Below are positions 1 through 9,520 of a stretch of DNA of 64,000 bases, in pieces (positions within the stretch are counted from its first letter, which is position 1; each line of letters begins with the position of its first letter). The stretch spans positions 1 through 64,000 of the forward strand of contig LNEC01000011.1 in assembly GCA_001464035.1 (NCBI GenBank), read 5' to 3'. Under the pieces are notes generated by a model. It searched no databases, was not told the origin of the DNA, and saw only the letters and a program-made list of their open reading frames with translations. The DNA comes from Bradyrhizobiaceae bacterium Ga0074131. GTDB taxonomy: Bacteria > Pseudomonadota > Alphaproteobacteria > Rhizobiales > Xanthobacteraceae. The position numbers and the translations under genes were made by a program.

Positions 1-7
1 CAGCGGA

Positions 8-255
8 GGCAATCCGACTTTCCCTGCGCGATGGGTTACGGCTTATACGTGCTCTCCTCGGTGAGCCCTGCACTTTTGCCACCGTCGCCCGCGCGCGTGA
101 GCGCGAACTTGACACCAGCGTGAGGGTGTCAGGACCACACGATTTCGCCGTCCGCTTCGGGCGCCCTCGTCAGGTGCGCCATCCGCGTCCACCGCGTCCC
201 CGCCCCGCGCCGGTACGTTGCGCAACGCCCCTCTGGTTGGGACGGGATGGCTACT
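8..255. repeat. Probable dispersed intergenic repeat, function unknown
   Basis: No reading frame in the first 358 bases resembles a known protein. The stretch from the GCAATCCGAC start to the GGGACGGGATGGC end resembles, from memory, a sequence block that recurs between genes in Bradyrhizobium and Rhodopseudomonas genomes. I could not run a search, so membership is a recollection and not a measurement. It sits just beyond the 3' end of the LuxR remnant, which is transcribed towards it. Confidence 0.3.
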
Positions 256-358
256 GATATAGCCTGATCTGAAATTCTGGAAAACAGAAATATTTTTGTG
301 CGAGGGGCTTGACGAGGTTTCTGATAAACCGAAGTGATTTGCCCGTCGCATAGTCGCG

Positions 359-478
359 TCAGCTCACACCATCGTCCGCGACAGGCAGCAGCCGGACCAG
401 CTCGGCCTGACGGTTGGTGCCTGTCTTGCGGTAGATCGAGGCCAGATGCCAGCGCGCGGTCCCCGTCTTTGCGTGCAG
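359..478 (-). pseudogene. LuxR-type helix-turn-helix remnant (C-terminal end only)
   Basis: Read on the minus strand, this stretch encodes about 39 residues ending in a TGA stop. They match the end of a LuxR/GerE DNA-binding domain: TARWHLASIYRKTG followed by TNRQAELVRLL, which corresponds to the recognition helix and the last helix of the family. Upstream of the Leu-His at 473-478 the same frame turns into Arg-rich, non-domain sequence containing a short direct repeat (GCGGAACGCTC twice), and no start codon or sensory domain is present. I read it as the broken tail of a LuxR regulator. It could also be a small HTH fragment left by rearrangement. The domain match is direct; the loss of the rest is inferred. 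Confidence 0.5.
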
Positions 479-520
479 GAGCGTTCCGCGACGAGCGTTC
501 CGCCGCCGTGAACCCTGGCG

Positions 521-916
521 CTATTCCTCACGGCGCAGGATCATGCCGCCGTGATGCAGTACCCGGTCGATGAAGTCGCCGTCAGCGGTAAAGCCGGTGT
601 CGTCCCAATAGTCGATGTGGTTGCCATGAACTTCGTAACGTCCCTGATAGGCGCTTTTTCTGCCGCCCCGGGCCTCGTCATAGCGCCCGTTGGGCAGAAG
701 TTCGTGACGAACACGGCCGTCGGTCGTCACCCACATTCCTGCAAACTCGTGCGCAGGCATGACGTCATTTCCTTTTGCCTTGATCTCGGCGGGCAACGTG
801 CCCTTCTGAAGCTGCGCGATGGATATTCCCGTCAGCGCACAGTCGAACATCGCCGTGGCGAGCAGTCCAGCGCCGGCGCGAACCAACCTCCGCCTCGCCC
901 ATCCAAGTTTGCTCAT
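521..916 (-). CDS. Secreted Atu4866-domain protein
   Basis: A 131-residue protein. It starts with a basic stretch (RRRLVRAGAG) and a hydrophobic segment that look like an export signal, with a mature part from about residue 35. The mature region contains FAGMWVTTDGRVRHELLPNG and GNHIDYWDDTGFTADGDF, which match the small beta-rich Atu4866 ligand-binding family of rhizobia and agrobacteria; the ligand is not known to me. Its ATG overlaps the stop of the upstream carboxymuconolactone-decarboxylase-like gene by four bases (ATGA), so the two are probably translated together. With the SDR gene it forms an operon divergent from an AraC regulator, suggesting a small redox or detoxification unit. The family call is fairly firm; function is open. 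Confidence 0.75.
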   Translation of the reverse strand: MSKLGWARRRLVRAGAGLLATAMFDCALTGISIAQLQKGTLPAEIKAKGNDVMPAHEFAGMWVTTDGRVRHELLPNGRYDEARGGRKSAYQGRYEVHGNHIDYWDDTGFTADGDFIDRVLHHGGMILRREE

Positions 917-1392
917 TTCGTGCCTCCAGCCTGCGGCTCGCGTTCCCTGAAGAGCTCGGCGAGGGTCTGCGCCGCCTCGATGGCACGGGGAAATCCGGCA
1001 TGCACGGTCGTCAGATAGACGACTTCCTTCAATTCCTGGGCGGTGACGCCGAGGTTCAGGGCATAGCCAGCGTGAATTTTCATGAAGGGCCGGTGCCCGA
1101 GCGCCGCGAACGCTGCGACCGCCGCAATCTGTCGCGTGCGATCGTCGAGACCCGGTCGGCCCCAGACGTCGCCCAGCGCATAGCCGGTTATCGCGTCGGC
1201 CAAGAAAGGAAAATCGCGGCGAATACCTTCGAGCGTCGGTTGTGCGTTCCCTGCGTTCAGCGTCCGCATGACCTCCTCACCTCGCTGCAGACGATCGGAT
1301 GGCGATTGCTGTGCCAGTACCATGCCGCTGCTGACGAGCGTCAGCACGCAGGCGGCAGCTATTCTTGCAACAGTGGTCGGGCGTGTCGTCAT
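913..1392 (-). CDS. Exported carboxymuconolactone decarboxylase (CMD) family protein
   Basis: A 159-residue protein with an N-terminal signal peptide (hydrophobic AAACVLTLVSSG, probable cleavage after LAQ near residue 28). The rest is a CMD domain: GDVWGRPGLDDRTRQIAAVAA, then GHRPFMKIHAGYALNLGVT and ELKEVVYLTTVHAGFPRAIEA. The AhpD-type CxxC pair is absent, so it is more like gamma-carboxymuconolactone decarboxylase than a thiol peroxidase partner. An export signal is common in this sub-branch of CMD proteins but sets it apart from the cytosolic aromatic-degradation enzyme, so the name should not be read as a role in protocatechuate breakdown. It lies between the SDR gene and the Atu4866-domain gene, overlapping the latter by four bases. 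Confidence 0.8.
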   Translation of the reverse strand: MTTRPTTVARIAAACVLTLVSSGMVLAQQSPSDRLQRGEEVMRTLNAGNAQPTLEGIRRDFPFLADAITGYALGDVWGRPGLDDRTRQIAAVAAFAALGHRPFMKIHAGYALNLGVTAQELKEVVYLTTVHAGFPRAIEAAQTLAELFREREPQAGGTK

Positions 1393-1487
1393 TGGGATTT
1401 TCCTGTTGGCTGGTTATGGGTTCGAACACCTCAGTTTGGACTGGCGGTCGGACGAACGATGATCTCGCTGATGTCTACGTCGCGGGG

Positions 1488-2165
1488 TTATGCGATCGCG
1501 AACGCAATGGCTCGGGCGATAGAGTCCGGCGCAATCGCGATGCGGCGATAGTCCTGAATGAGTTCGGCCGTGGCGGCATCGGAGATGGTGTCTGCAAGTT
1601 CCGACTCGACGACGCCAGGCGAGATGACCGTCATACGCAGGTCGTTGTTCTCCTGACGCAAGCCCTCCGAAAGCGCCCATACCGCATATTTCGTGGCGCA
1701 ATAGACTGCGGCCGTCGGAACGACCACATGGGCGCCGATGGAGGCCACGTTGACGATATGGCCTTCGCCGCGCGCCTTCATCTCCGGCAATACAGCGGCG
1801 ATCCCGTGGAGGACGCCCCGGATATTGACGTCGATCATCCGGTCCCATTCCTCGACGTTGACAGCAGCCAGCGGGGAAAGGGGCATTGCGCCAGCGTTAT
1901 TGACGAGCACGTCGACCCGACCGAATTCGGCTTGGGCATAATCGACGAGAGCCTGCACATCCGCCCGCTTCGTGACGTCGGTTGCGCGGAAGCGGGCCGA
2001 ACCACCACCCTTCGTAATGTCATCGACCAGCGTGCCGAGACGCTCCGTGCGGCGGGCTCCCACGACGACACTGGCGCCACTGCTGGCGAGCTGACGCGCA
2101 GTGGCCTCGCCAATGCCGCTGGACGCGCCAGTGATCACGACAACCTTACCCTCGATATCTGGCAT
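1488..2165 (-). CDS. Short-chain dehydrogenase/reductase, C-terminus cut by an in-frame TAA
   Basis: A 225-residue classical SDR. The nucleotide-binding motif TGASSGIG is at residues 12-19, NNAG at 89-92, Ser142, and the catalytic Tyr155 and Lys159 (YCATK). Relatives end about 16-18 residues later with a tail of the type DVDISEIIVRPTAS. Here the frame meets TAA at 1488-1490, then continues open as PRDVDISEIIVRPTASPN to a TGA at 1431-1433, with no frame change. One substitution (for example CAA to TAA) would explain it. The catalytic core is intact, but the lost segment normally ends the fold, so activity is uncertain. It is first in the operon with the CMD and Atu4866 genes and divergent from the AraC regulator at 2352, which probably controls it. 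Confidence 0.85.
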   Translation of the reverse strand: MPDIEGKVVVITGASSGIGEATARQLASSGASVVVGARRTERLGTLVDDITKGGGSARFRATDVTKRADVQALVDYAQAEFGRVDVLVNNAGAMPLSPLAAVNVEEWDRMIDVNIRGVLHGIAAVLPEMKARGEGHIVNVASIGAHVVVPTAAVYCATKYAVWALSEGLRQENNDLRMTVISPGVVESELADTISDAATAELIQDYRRIAIAPDSIARAIAFAIA

Positions 2166-2351
2166 GGATTCCTCTCTCGCATTCGGGTTTGACCGGCTTG
2201 GTCGAAAAGGAAAATGCGCGCACCGGCTGCGAGGCGGTAGACCAGACCTCGCCTCTCCTTGCCCAGTCCTCCGGAACAGACGGTGCGGCCTCGGCAGGAA
2301 GCAAAGGCTGGTCTATAGTGGCGACGGCGGCTTATTCGCTAAAGGTGGAAC

Positions 2352-3281
2352 TTGTTGCAGATTTCCGACGACCGAAGCCTGTCCGCAGCCAGCGAGCTCG
2401 GCGGCTTGATTGAACAATTCACCGGAACGGACGGCGTCCATGCCACGTCGATGCCCCGTGTCTTCCTGATCCGCTCGTCGTTTCCGACCGAGCAACTTCA
2501 TGCCGTCCAGGAGCCAGCCGTATGTATCGTGGCGCAGGGCCGCAAGCAGGTCATGGCCGGAACGTCGGTCTATCTTTACGATCGCGCCAAGTACCTGATT
2601 GCCTCGGTCGACATCCCCATCGTCGGCCAGATCCTGGAAGCCAGTACTGCGGATCCTTATCTGTGTCTGCGACTTGACCTAGATCCGTCGTTGATTGGCG
2701 CGCTGATGCTCGAGGCGGACGTCCCGAAGACAGCGAGCGATACGCCCGAGCCGGCCTTGTCGCTCAGCACCGTCACGCCCGAGCTTCTGGACGCCGCCGT
2801 CCGACTGGTGCGGCTGCTGGCCGCTCCGCGCGACATCCCGATCCTCGCGCCGCTCGCGGAACGGGAGATCCTGTATCGGCTGCTGCTGGGTGATCAGTCA
2901 TCGAAATTGCGGCAGATCGCCGTGGCCGAAAGCAAGCTGCAGCAAATCAACCGCGCGATCGGATGGATCAAGCGTAATTATCGCGATTCGTTCAGGATCG
3001 AGGCCGTGGCGGCCGAAGCTCGCATGAGCCAGTCGACGCTGCACGAGCATTTCAAGGCCGTGACCTCGATGAGCCCCCTGCAGTACCAGAAGCAGTTACG
3101 GCTGCAGGAGGCCCGGCGTCTCATTCTGTCGCGCTCGCTCGACGCGGCGACGGCCGGTCACGCGGTGGGTTATGAAAGTCCTTCACAATTCAATAGGGAG
3201 TACAAGCGAACCTTCGGCGCTCCCCCTGCCCGCGACATCGCCCGTCTGCGCGCCTCACCGGACTGGCAGCAGATGCTGTGA
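2352..3281 (+). CDS. AraC-family transcriptional regulator with AraC_N domain
   Basis: About 309 residues. The N-terminal part (roughly 25-180) resembles the AraC_N ligand-sensing domain, with EPAVCIVAQGRKQVM and PYLCLRLDLDP. The C-terminal 100 residues contain the two helix-turn-helices of the AraC family (FRIEAVAAEARMSQSTLHEH and AAGHAVGYESPSQFNREYKR type sequence). There is no ATG at the right place; TTG at 2352 or 2355 follows a good ribosome-binding site (AAGGTGG at 2342-2348), and 2355 has the better spacing. It is divergent from the SDR operon, the usual arrangement for a regulator of that type. No inducer can be deduced. Confidence 0.85.
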   Translation: MLQISDDRSLSAASELGGLIEQFTGTDGVHATSMPRVFLIRSSFPTEQLHAVQEPAVCIVAQGRKQVMAGTSVYLYDRAKYLIASVDIPIVGQILEASTADPYLCLRLDLDPSLIGALMLEADVPKTASDTPEPALSLSTVTPELLDAAVRLVRLLAAPRDIPILAPLAEREILYRLLLGDQSSKLRQIAVAESKLQQINRAIGWIKRNYRDSFRIEAVAAEARMSQSTLHEHFKAVTSMSPLQYQKQLRLQEARRLILSRSLDAATAGHAVGYESPSQFNREYKRTFGAPPARDIARLRASPDWQQML

Positions 3282-3333
3282 TGGCCCGACGGTAACATCG
3301 CTGCCATGAGAGAAATCGAATGCGCTTTCCAGC

Positions 3334-3720
3334 TCACACCGCGTGGTGGCAGACGGCTTCGATCCGGTTGCCGTCGGGATCCCTGAGGAACGCCGCGTAA
3401 TAGGACGCATGATATTCGCGCAGACCGGGCGCGCCGTCGTCGCTGCCGCCGGCGGCGATCCCGGCATCCCAGAACGCGTCGACCTGCGTCCGCCATTTCG
3501 CCTTGAAACACCAGTGGCGGCCGGGAGCGTTGTCGGGCTTCTCGCCCTTGCGGATCGAGAGGTAGACGCGCTCGGGGTAAGCCGCGCGTGCCCGCTCGCC
3601 ATAACCGAGCCAGTCCTCGCGGCGGCCGACCTTGACCACCCCAAGCTCCTTCATGATCGCGTCGTAGAAGGGCTCGGCGGCGGAGATGTCCGCCACGGTG
3701 ATGGAGATATGGTCCAGCAT
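3334..3720 (-). CDS. VOC-superfamily (glyoxalase-fold) protein
   Basis: A 128-residue single VOC domain beginning MLDHISITVADISAAEPFYD, the usual first beta-alpha unit, and ending in FLRDPDGNRIEAVCH, the usual last strand with its metal-ligand Glu. His at the start and Glu near the end are present, so a metal site is possible. The substrate cannot be told; members include dioxygenases, isomerases and antibiotic-resistance proteins. It lies 12 bases downstream of valS on the same strand and may be co-transcribed with it, without an obvious functional link. Confidence 0.8.
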   Translation of the reverse strand: MLDHISITVADISAAEPFYDAIMKELGVVKVGRREDWLGYGERARAAYPERVYLSIRKGEKPDNAPGRHWCFKAKWRTQVDAFWDAGIAAGGSDDGAPGLREYHASYYAAFLRDPDGNRIEAVCHHAV

Positions 3721-3732
3721 CCAGCCGCCTCG

Positions 3733-6600
3733 CTACGCCGCGTTCTTGAGCCGCTCCAGCGCCTCGAGGATTTTCACCTTTCGCGCCACCGCGGCCTCGC
3801 GCTTTTCCTTTTCTTCCTCGACGATTTCTTCCGGCGCGTTGGCGACGAATTTCTCGTTGCCGAGCTTGGCGTCCACGCGCTTGATGTCGGCCTCGGCCTT
3901 CGCCAGTTCCTTGTCGAGCCGCGTCTTTTCTGCGGCAAGATCGATTACGCCCTTGAGCGGCAGGGCCGCGACCTCGCCGCGCACCAGGAGCTGCACCGCG
4001 CCTTCCGGGGCGCGGTCGGCGAAGGAGATATCGCCGAGCCGCGCCATCCGCCTGACCACGTCGTTCCAGCGTTGCGCACGCTCTCTGGTCTCGGCCGACG
4101 CGCCGGCCAGCACCAGCGGCGTCAGCGTCGCCGGCGTGATGTTCATTTCCGCGCGCACCGAGCGGATCGCGGTGACGAGATCGACCACCCAGCCGATCTC
4201 GGCTTCGGCGGCGGGATCGCTGAAATCGCCGGCATCGAGCGCAAGAAGGACCGGCGGAAGCAGCCCATCGTTCGGGCTCGTGGTCGCCATCAGGACCGCC
4301 TGTTCCGGCGTCAGCCCACCCGCCTTGCGCGGCCATTCCGTCAACACCAGCAGGCTGTCGCGTTTGGCCGTCACCGCCCACAATTCCTCTGAAATGAACG
4401 GCATGAACGGATGCAGCAGTTTGAGGATTTCGTCACGCGCCCACGCCACCATTGCGAGGGTTTCCGACTTCGCCGCACTCTCCTCGCCCATCAGGACGGG
4501 TTTTGCGAGTTCGAGATACCAGTCGCAGTAGACGTTCCACACGAAGCGGTAGATTGACGTTGCGGCGTCGTTGAAGCGGTAGGCCTCGATCGCCTCGGTG
4601 ACCTCGCGTGTGGTGCGCGCGGTCTCGTGCGCGATCCAGCGGTTCAGCGTTTGCCTGGCCTGGGTGGGGTCGAACTCGGCCGGCAGCGCGCAGCCGTTCA
4701 TCTCGGCGAAGCGGCAGGCATTCCACAGCTTGGTCGCGAAATTGCGGTAGCCCTCGACGCGCTGGGGGGCGAGCTTGATGTCGCGGCCCTGCGCCGCCAT
4801 CGCCGCCAGCGTGAAGCGCAGCGCGTCGGCGCCGTAGTCGTCGATAAGATGCAGGGGATCGATGACGTTGCCCTTCGACTTCGACATCTTGGCGCCCTTC
4901 TCGTCGCGGACGAGGGCGTGGATGTAGACGACAGGGAACGGAACGTCCTTCATGAAATGAAGGCCCATCATCATCATGCGGGCGACCCAGAAGAAGATGA
5001 TGTCAAAGCCGGTGACGAGCACGTCGGTCGGATAGTGGCGGCTCAGGTCGGTCTCGTCGTCGGGCCAGCCCAGCGTCGAGAACGGCCATAGCGCCGAGGA
5101 GAACCAGGTGTCGAGCACGTCCTCGTCGCGGGTGATGAAACCCTCGCGTTTGGCGGGATCTAGTGCCATCTCCCTGCCCTGCTCGGGCGTGATGACTTCC
5201 TGCTCGGCATAATAGCCGAGCGCATTGCCGACCGCTTCCGCTTCGGTCTCGGCGACGAACACCTTGCCGTCGGGCCCGTACCAGGCCGGTATCTGATGGC
5301 CCCACCAGAGCTGGCGCGAGATGCACCAGGGCTGGATGTTCTCCATCCATTCGAAATAGGTCTTTTCCCAGTTCTTCGGCACGAACGCGGTCGCGCCACT
5401 GCGCACCGCTGCGATGGCGGGCTGCGCCATGGTCTTCGCGTCGACATACCACTGGTCGGTGAGATAAGGCTCAATCACGACGCCGGAGCGGTCACCATGC
5501 GGCACCATGTGCGTGTTCGGCTCGATCCGCTCCAGGAAACCGAAGTCCTCCAGCCGCGCCACGATCAGCTTGCGCGCGGCGAAACGGTCGACGTTGTGCA
5601 ATTCCTCCGCGAACAGCCCGGCGCCTTCCGGAAGGCCGCGCAGATAATCCTCGTTGTCTACCAGGGCGAGGCGGCCCTCCTGGTCGAGCACGCTGATCTG
5701 CGGCAGGTTGTGCCGGCGGCCGACCTCGAAATCGTTGAAGTCATGCGCCGGCGTGACTTTGACCGCGCCCGAACCTTTCTCCGGATCGGAATATTCGTCG
5801 GCGACAATCGGAATCCTGCGTCCCACCAGCGGCAGGACCACGTATGTGCCGACCAGATCGGCGTACCGCTCATCGTCCGGGTTAACCGCGACCGCCGTAT
5901 CGCCCAACATCGTCTCCGGGCGGGTGGTGGCGACCACGATGAAGGTCGCAGGATCATCCTGATTGAAACTCCTGCCTTCCAGAGGGTAGCGCAGATACCA
6001 AAGGCTTGCCTTGACCTCGATCTGCTGCACCTCGAGATCCGAAATCGCGGTCAGCAGTTTCGGATCCCAGTTCACCAGCCGCTTGTCCTTGTAGATCAGT
6101 CCTTCGCGATGCAACTCGACGAAAACTTTGACAACCGCGCGCGACAGGCCCTCGTCCATCGTAAAACGCTCGCGCGACCAGTCGCAGGACGCGCCCAGAC
6201 GCTTCAGCTGGTTGACGATGACGCCGCCGCTCTCGGCTTTCCACTGCCAGACCCGCTCGAGGAATTTGGCGCGGCCGATGTCGCGGCGGCCCGGCTCCTG
6301 CCGCTCCATCAATTGCCGCTCGACCACCATCTGGGTCGCGATGCCCGCGTGATCGGTGCCGGGTTGCCACAGCACGTCGCGTCCGCGCATGCGCTCGAAG
6401 CGGCAGAGAATGTCCTGCAGGGTGTTGTTGAGCGCGTGTCCCATATGCAGCGAGCCGGTCACGTTCGGCGGCGGGATCACGACAGTGAAGGGCCTGGCAT
6501 CGCGGCGCTCGGGGCGACCGGCCTTGAACGCGCCGGCCTCGTCCCAGCGTCGAGCCATTCGGGTTTCGATATCGGCGGGCTGATAGTTCTTCTCGATCAT
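3733..6600 (-). CDS. valS: Valine--tRNA ligase
   Basis: A class I aminoacyl-tRNA synthetase of 955 residues that charges tRNA-Val in the cytosol. The HIGH motif appears as HMGH near residue 52 ([16 protein letters not shown]) and KMSKS as KMSKSKGNV in the middle of the protein. The CP1 editing domain lies between ([16 protein letters not shown]), and a C-terminal coiled coil rich in Lys/Glu ([20 protein letters not shown]) is typical of bacterial ValRS. Length is normal. I use the ATG at 6600 ([12 protein letters not shown]); an in-frame TTG three codons upstream is less likely. It is followed by a VOC gene and preceded by popZ on the same strand. Confidence 0.97.
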   Translation of the reverse strand: MIEKNYQPADIETRMARRWDEAGAFKAGRPERRDARPFTVVIPPPNVTGSLHMGHALNNTLQDILCRFERMRGRDVLWQPGTDHAGIATQMVVERQLMERQEPGRRDIGRAKFLERVWQWKAESGGVIVNQLKRLGASCDWSRERFTMDEGLSRAVVKVFVELHREGLIYKDKRLVNWDPKLLTAISDLEVQQIEVKASLWYLRYPLEGRSFNQDDPATFIVVATTRPETMLGDTAVAVNPDDERYADLVGTYVVLPLVGRRIPIVADEYSDPEKGSGAVKVTPAHDFNDFEVGRRHNLPQISVLDQEGRLALVDNEDYLRGLPEGAGLFAEELHNVDRFAARKLIVARLEDFGFLERIEPNTHMVPHGDRSGVVIEPYLTDQWYVDAKTMAQPAIAAVRSGATAFVPKNWEKTYFEWMENIQPWCISRQLWWGHQIPAWYGPDGKVFVAETEAEAVGNALGYYAEQEVITPEQGREMALDPAKREGFITRDEDVLDTWFSSALWPFSTLGWPDDETDLSRHYPTDVLVTGFDIIFFWVARMMMMGLHFMKDVPFPVVYIHALVRDEKGAKMSKSKGNVIDPLHLIDDYGADALRFTLAAMAAQGRDIKLAPQRVEGYRNFATKLWNACRFAEMNGCALPAEFDPTQARQTLNRWIAHETARTTREVTEAIEAYRFNDAATSIYRFVWNVYCDWYLELAKPVLMGEESAAKSETLAMVAWARDEILKLLHPFMPFISEELWAVTAKRDSLLVLTEWPRKAGGLTPEQAVLMATTSPNDGLLPPVLLALDAGDFSDPAAEAEIGWVVDLVTAIRSVRAEMNITPATLTPLVLAGASAETRERAQRWNDVVRRMARLGDISFADRAPEGAVQLLVRGEVAALPLKGVIDLAAEKTRLDKELAKAEADIKRVDAKLGNEKFVANAPEEIVEEEKEKREAAVARKVKILEALERLKNAA

Positions 6601-6766
6601 CGGATGCAATCTCGAGGCTGTGGAACGGCTAGAAAGCCGCCGGAGCGCGCCAAGTCAACACGACAGGCACGCCGAACGCTCGATCGGGCGGATCCGGAAC
6701 CTAACGGAGGGCCGTTCGGCCGGCCGGTGGCGGGCAAGGCGCCGCCCCCAATCGAACGGAAAAGCC

Positions 6767-7492
6767 CTAGCGCCCGCGGGAAACCCGCTCGATTTCGGCT
6801 TTCACGATGCGCTCGACGAGGCCCGGCAGATTGTCATCGAGCCAGGACTTCAGCATCGGCCGAAGCATTTCCTTGACGAGGTCTTCCAGCGTGCGGGCGT
6901 TGTTGCTCAGCACGGTGTTGGCGAGCGAGTTGAAAGCGGATTCCACGGCAGACACTGTCGTGTGCGACAGGATCTGCTGGACCGGCGGCGCGGCGCTTTC
7001 AAACGGTGGCGGCTCGAAGGCGGGCTGCCGAGGCGCCGTACGGGCGGCGGTCTCGGCAAATTCCAGGTCGTCCGGCGGTTCGACCTTCTGGAACGCAGAT
7101 TGCGGCGACGGCGGCTCCGGCAGCGCCATGTCGTCGGTGAGTTCGAACACATCGCCATCGGGCAAGGGAGGGCGTATCTCCTCCGGCGAGGTCGCCTCGT
7201 CGAGGCCGTTGAGCAAAGCGTCGATGTCGTCCTGGCTGTTGGATACGGCGGGCGCGGCTGGCGGGGGTGCGGGCTTCCCGGCAGCGGTCGGCGCGGCGGA
7301 AATCGCCGACGGCGGAATATCGGTCATGACCGCAGGCTTGGCCGCGGGCGGCTTGTCGGCCTTCGCAGGGGCAGACGGACCGGCGGGCTTTTCGGCAACC
7401 GGCGGCTTGGCCTCGTCGTCGGCGATGATGCGACGGATCGACGCCAGAATCTCCTCCATCGAGGGCTCTTGGACCTTTGCAGGTTGCGTCAT
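6767..7492 (-). CDS. popZ: PopZ-like polar organizing protein (DUF2497)
   Basis: A 241-residue protein with the three-part layout of PopZ. There is a short conserved N-terminal helix (EPSMEEILASIRRIIADDE), a long disordered middle rich in Pro, Ala and acidic residues, and a conserved C-terminal helical region (TLEDLVKEMLRPMLKSWLDD then LPGLVERIVKAEIERVSRGR). In Caulobacter PopZ self-assembles at cell poles, anchors the chromosome origin through ParB and recruits cell-cycle proteins; that role is inferred here from homology. The neighbourhood valS - popZ - tolC - pcm is conserved in alphaproteobacteria. The ATG at 7492 gives the expected N-terminus; a GTG four codons upstream is possible. Confidence 0.88.
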   Translation of the reverse strand: MTQPAKVQEPSMEEILASIRRIIADDEAKPPVAEKPAGPSAPAKADKPPAAKPAVMTDIPPSAISAAPTAAGKPAPPPAAPAVSNSQDDIDALLNGLDEATSPEEIRPPLPDGDVFELTDDMALPEPPSPQSAFQKVEPPDDLEFAETAARTAPRQPAFEPPPFESAAPPVQQILSHTTVSAVESAFNSLANTVLSNNARTLEDLVKEMLRPMLKSWLDDNLPGLVERIVKAEIERVSRGR

Positions 7493-7680
7493 CTCCGACT
7501 CCACATCATCAACGCCCTCCAGGGCATTTTACACCAAGCCAGACAGGATTTGCCGGTTCCGGAAAAATAGGCCGGGATTTTCACGGCACCAGCCTGACTT
7601 GTCCCCAGATCAAGCGCCGCTCGACACATCCTTCGCGGATCCCCGCCCTGCTCTGCTCCGGGCACCAGCGTCGCGGCCAG

Positions 7681-7739
7681 GTGCTGCGAGACCAAGTGCT
7701 GCGAGATCATGTGTCAGATCAGTCTTGCCAGATCATGTG
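7681..7739. repeat. Short direct repeats in the 391-base popZ-tolC spacer
   Basis: The spacer 7493-7883 has no convincing gene and must hold the popZ promoter on the minus strand. Within it GTGCTGCGAGA occurs at 7681-7691 and again at 7696-7706, and AGATCATGTG occurs at 7704-7713 and 7730-7739. These could be operator half-sites for a regulator of popZ or simply local duplication; I cannot decide. Confidence 0.35.
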
Positions 7740-7883
7740 CCGCCAGATGTGACGCGAATCGCCCTGTTGCGTTGGAGAACGGTACGTCATGGCCACAATT
7801 GATTGCAAGCAACGCGCCATTCCATCCACGCCTGCGAGCGCAGTCGAAGCGGCCTGTGGGGCATGCAGCCCGTGGCGTGACGA

Positions 7884-9290
7884 TCAGCGGCCGTCGGGAG
7901 TCCGAACACCGATCCAGCTGTCGCGGACCTGGTGATAATGCACACTGGGGTCGTAGACGGTGGTGGGAAGCTTGAGCACCACCGGCGACAACCGACCCAC
8001 GGCGTTCAGAACCGCATAAGACGCGACCACGCGATCACGCTGCGCGGTGACCAGCGCAACGCGGGCGTTGACCAGTGCCTGCTGGGCGTTCAGCACGTCG
8101 AGCGTGGTGCGCTGTCCGGCCTTGGCTTCTTCGCGCACGCCATTGAGCGCGATCTCGGACGCCGCCACCTGCGCTTGGGCGGACTGGACCTGCGCCTTGC
8201 CCGCCACCAGCTGTCCCCACGCCGTCACCACATTGGCGCGGGCCTGGTCGCGAACCTGTTCGAGATTGAGGCGTTGCTGCGCCACGCTTTCCTTGGACTG
8301 GCGGATCAACGCATACTCGGCGCCGCCCTGATAGATCGGGACCGACAACTGCGCGACGGCGGAAGCGCCGAACGAGCGCTGGATCGTCATGGTCTGTTCG
8401 TAGGACTGCTGCACCGAGGCCTGCAGCGTCACCGTGGGCAGCAGCGCACCTTCGTTAACCTTGACCTGGAGATAGCTGACGTCGATGCCGAACATCGCAG
8501 CCGTCACGTTGGGATTTTGCGTCAACCCCAGATCGACCGCGGAGGGCAGCGTTCCCGGCAGAAAGCGGTCCACCGGCGAACCCGGCGCGAGGGCCTGCGG
8601 CTCGTTACCGATGATGCGGCGGAAGTTCGATCGCGTCGTGTTCAGATTGGCTTCGGCCGTCAGCAACTGGGTCTTGCCGGCGGCGAGTTGCGCCTCGGAC
8701 TGCGCGACGTCGGTGCGGGTGACCTCGCCGACGTTGAAGCGGTCCTTGGTCTGCTTCAGCGTCTGCTCGAGAACACGGACGTTGCTCCGCTGAACCTCGA
8801 CGATCGCGGAGTCGCGCAGATAGTCCATGTAGATCGTGGCGGCCTGCAGCAGGACCGTCTGTTCGAGCACCCTCAACGCTTCGCGCGCGCCCGAAACCTG
8901 GCTCTCCGCCGCGCGCGTCCGGTTGGCGGTCTGCTGTCCATTGAACAGCGTCTGCGAAACCGTGAGGCCGGCGCTGCGCGGCGCATTGGCGCCGTTAATT
9001 CCCGTCCTGACGAGGGTGGTGGGCGTGCCACCGGCGGTGGTGAGCGTATCGGTGTACTGGTAGCCGGCGCTGCCGGTGAGCGCGATGCGCGGGCGATAGC
9101 CGGACAATGCCTGCGGTACGTTCTCATCGGTCGCCCTCACCGAGGCGCGCTGGGCGTTGAGCTGCGGATTGCTCTGATAGGCGCGCACCAGCGCAGCCTC
9201 GATGGTGTCGGCCAAGGCCGGCGCCGGGACCATGAACGCTACGAGAAGGACCGTAGCCGCAGCTCCGGTAAAAGCCTTCACACCACCCAT
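7884..9290 (-). CDS. tolC: TolC-family type I secretion / efflux outer-membrane channel
   Basis: A 468-residue protein with a signal peptide ending about LADTIEAAL (residues 1-28), followed by two repeated outer-membrane efflux protein domains rich in Ala, Gln and Asn coiled-coil helices. Typical signatures are ALVRAYQSNPQLNAQRA, LRVLEQTVLLQAATIYMDYL and, in the second repeat, ANVVTAWGQLVAGKAQVQSA. Members trimerise into a beta-barrel with a periplasmic alpha tunnel that docks inner-membrane exporters. There is no lipobox Cys, unlike the NodT/OprM-type channel at 23577-25058. It sits between pcm and popZ, as in other alphaproteobacteria, with its start preceded by AGGG. Confidence 0.92.
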   Translation of the reverse strand: MGGVKAFTGAAATVLLVAFMVPAPALADTIEAALVRAYQSNPQLNAQRASVRATDENVPQALSGYRPRIALTGSAGYQYTDTLTTAGGTPTTLVRTGINGANAPRSAGLTVSQTLFNGQQTANRTRAAESQVSGAREALRVLEQTVLLQAATIYMDYLRDSAIVEVQRSNVRVLEQTLKQTKDRFNVGEVTRTDVAQSEAQLAAGKTQLLTAEANLNTTRSNFRRIIGNEPQALAPGSPVDRFLPGTLPSAVDLGLTQNPNVTAAMFGIDVSYLQVKVNEGALLPTVTLQASVQQSYEQTMTIQRSFGASAVAQLSVPIYQGGAEYALIRQSKESVAQQRLNLEQVRDQARANVVTAWGQLVAGKAQVQSAQAQVAASEIALNGVREEAKAGQRTTLDVLNAQQALVNARVALVTAQRDRVVASYAVLNAVGRLSPVVLKLPTTVYDPSVHYHQVRDSWIGVRTPDGR

Positions 9291-9520
9291 CCCTGGAAAT
9301 CCATTCGCTCAACTAGCCGGCCTAAAGGATAGGCCGGAGGTGTTTCAGCCCAGTAAATCCCGACTCACCTTATTCCCCCGATGGGCGCGACGGAACCACC
9401 CTGCAGCCCCCGGCAGCGGAAACTCTCGACGTGGGGCATCTGGGCCACACTTCTGATTCGGAAAGGGATTTTGCCAGTCGCCGGGGTACGCCGAAGGGCC
9501 GGCCAGCGCCGGAAACGGCC

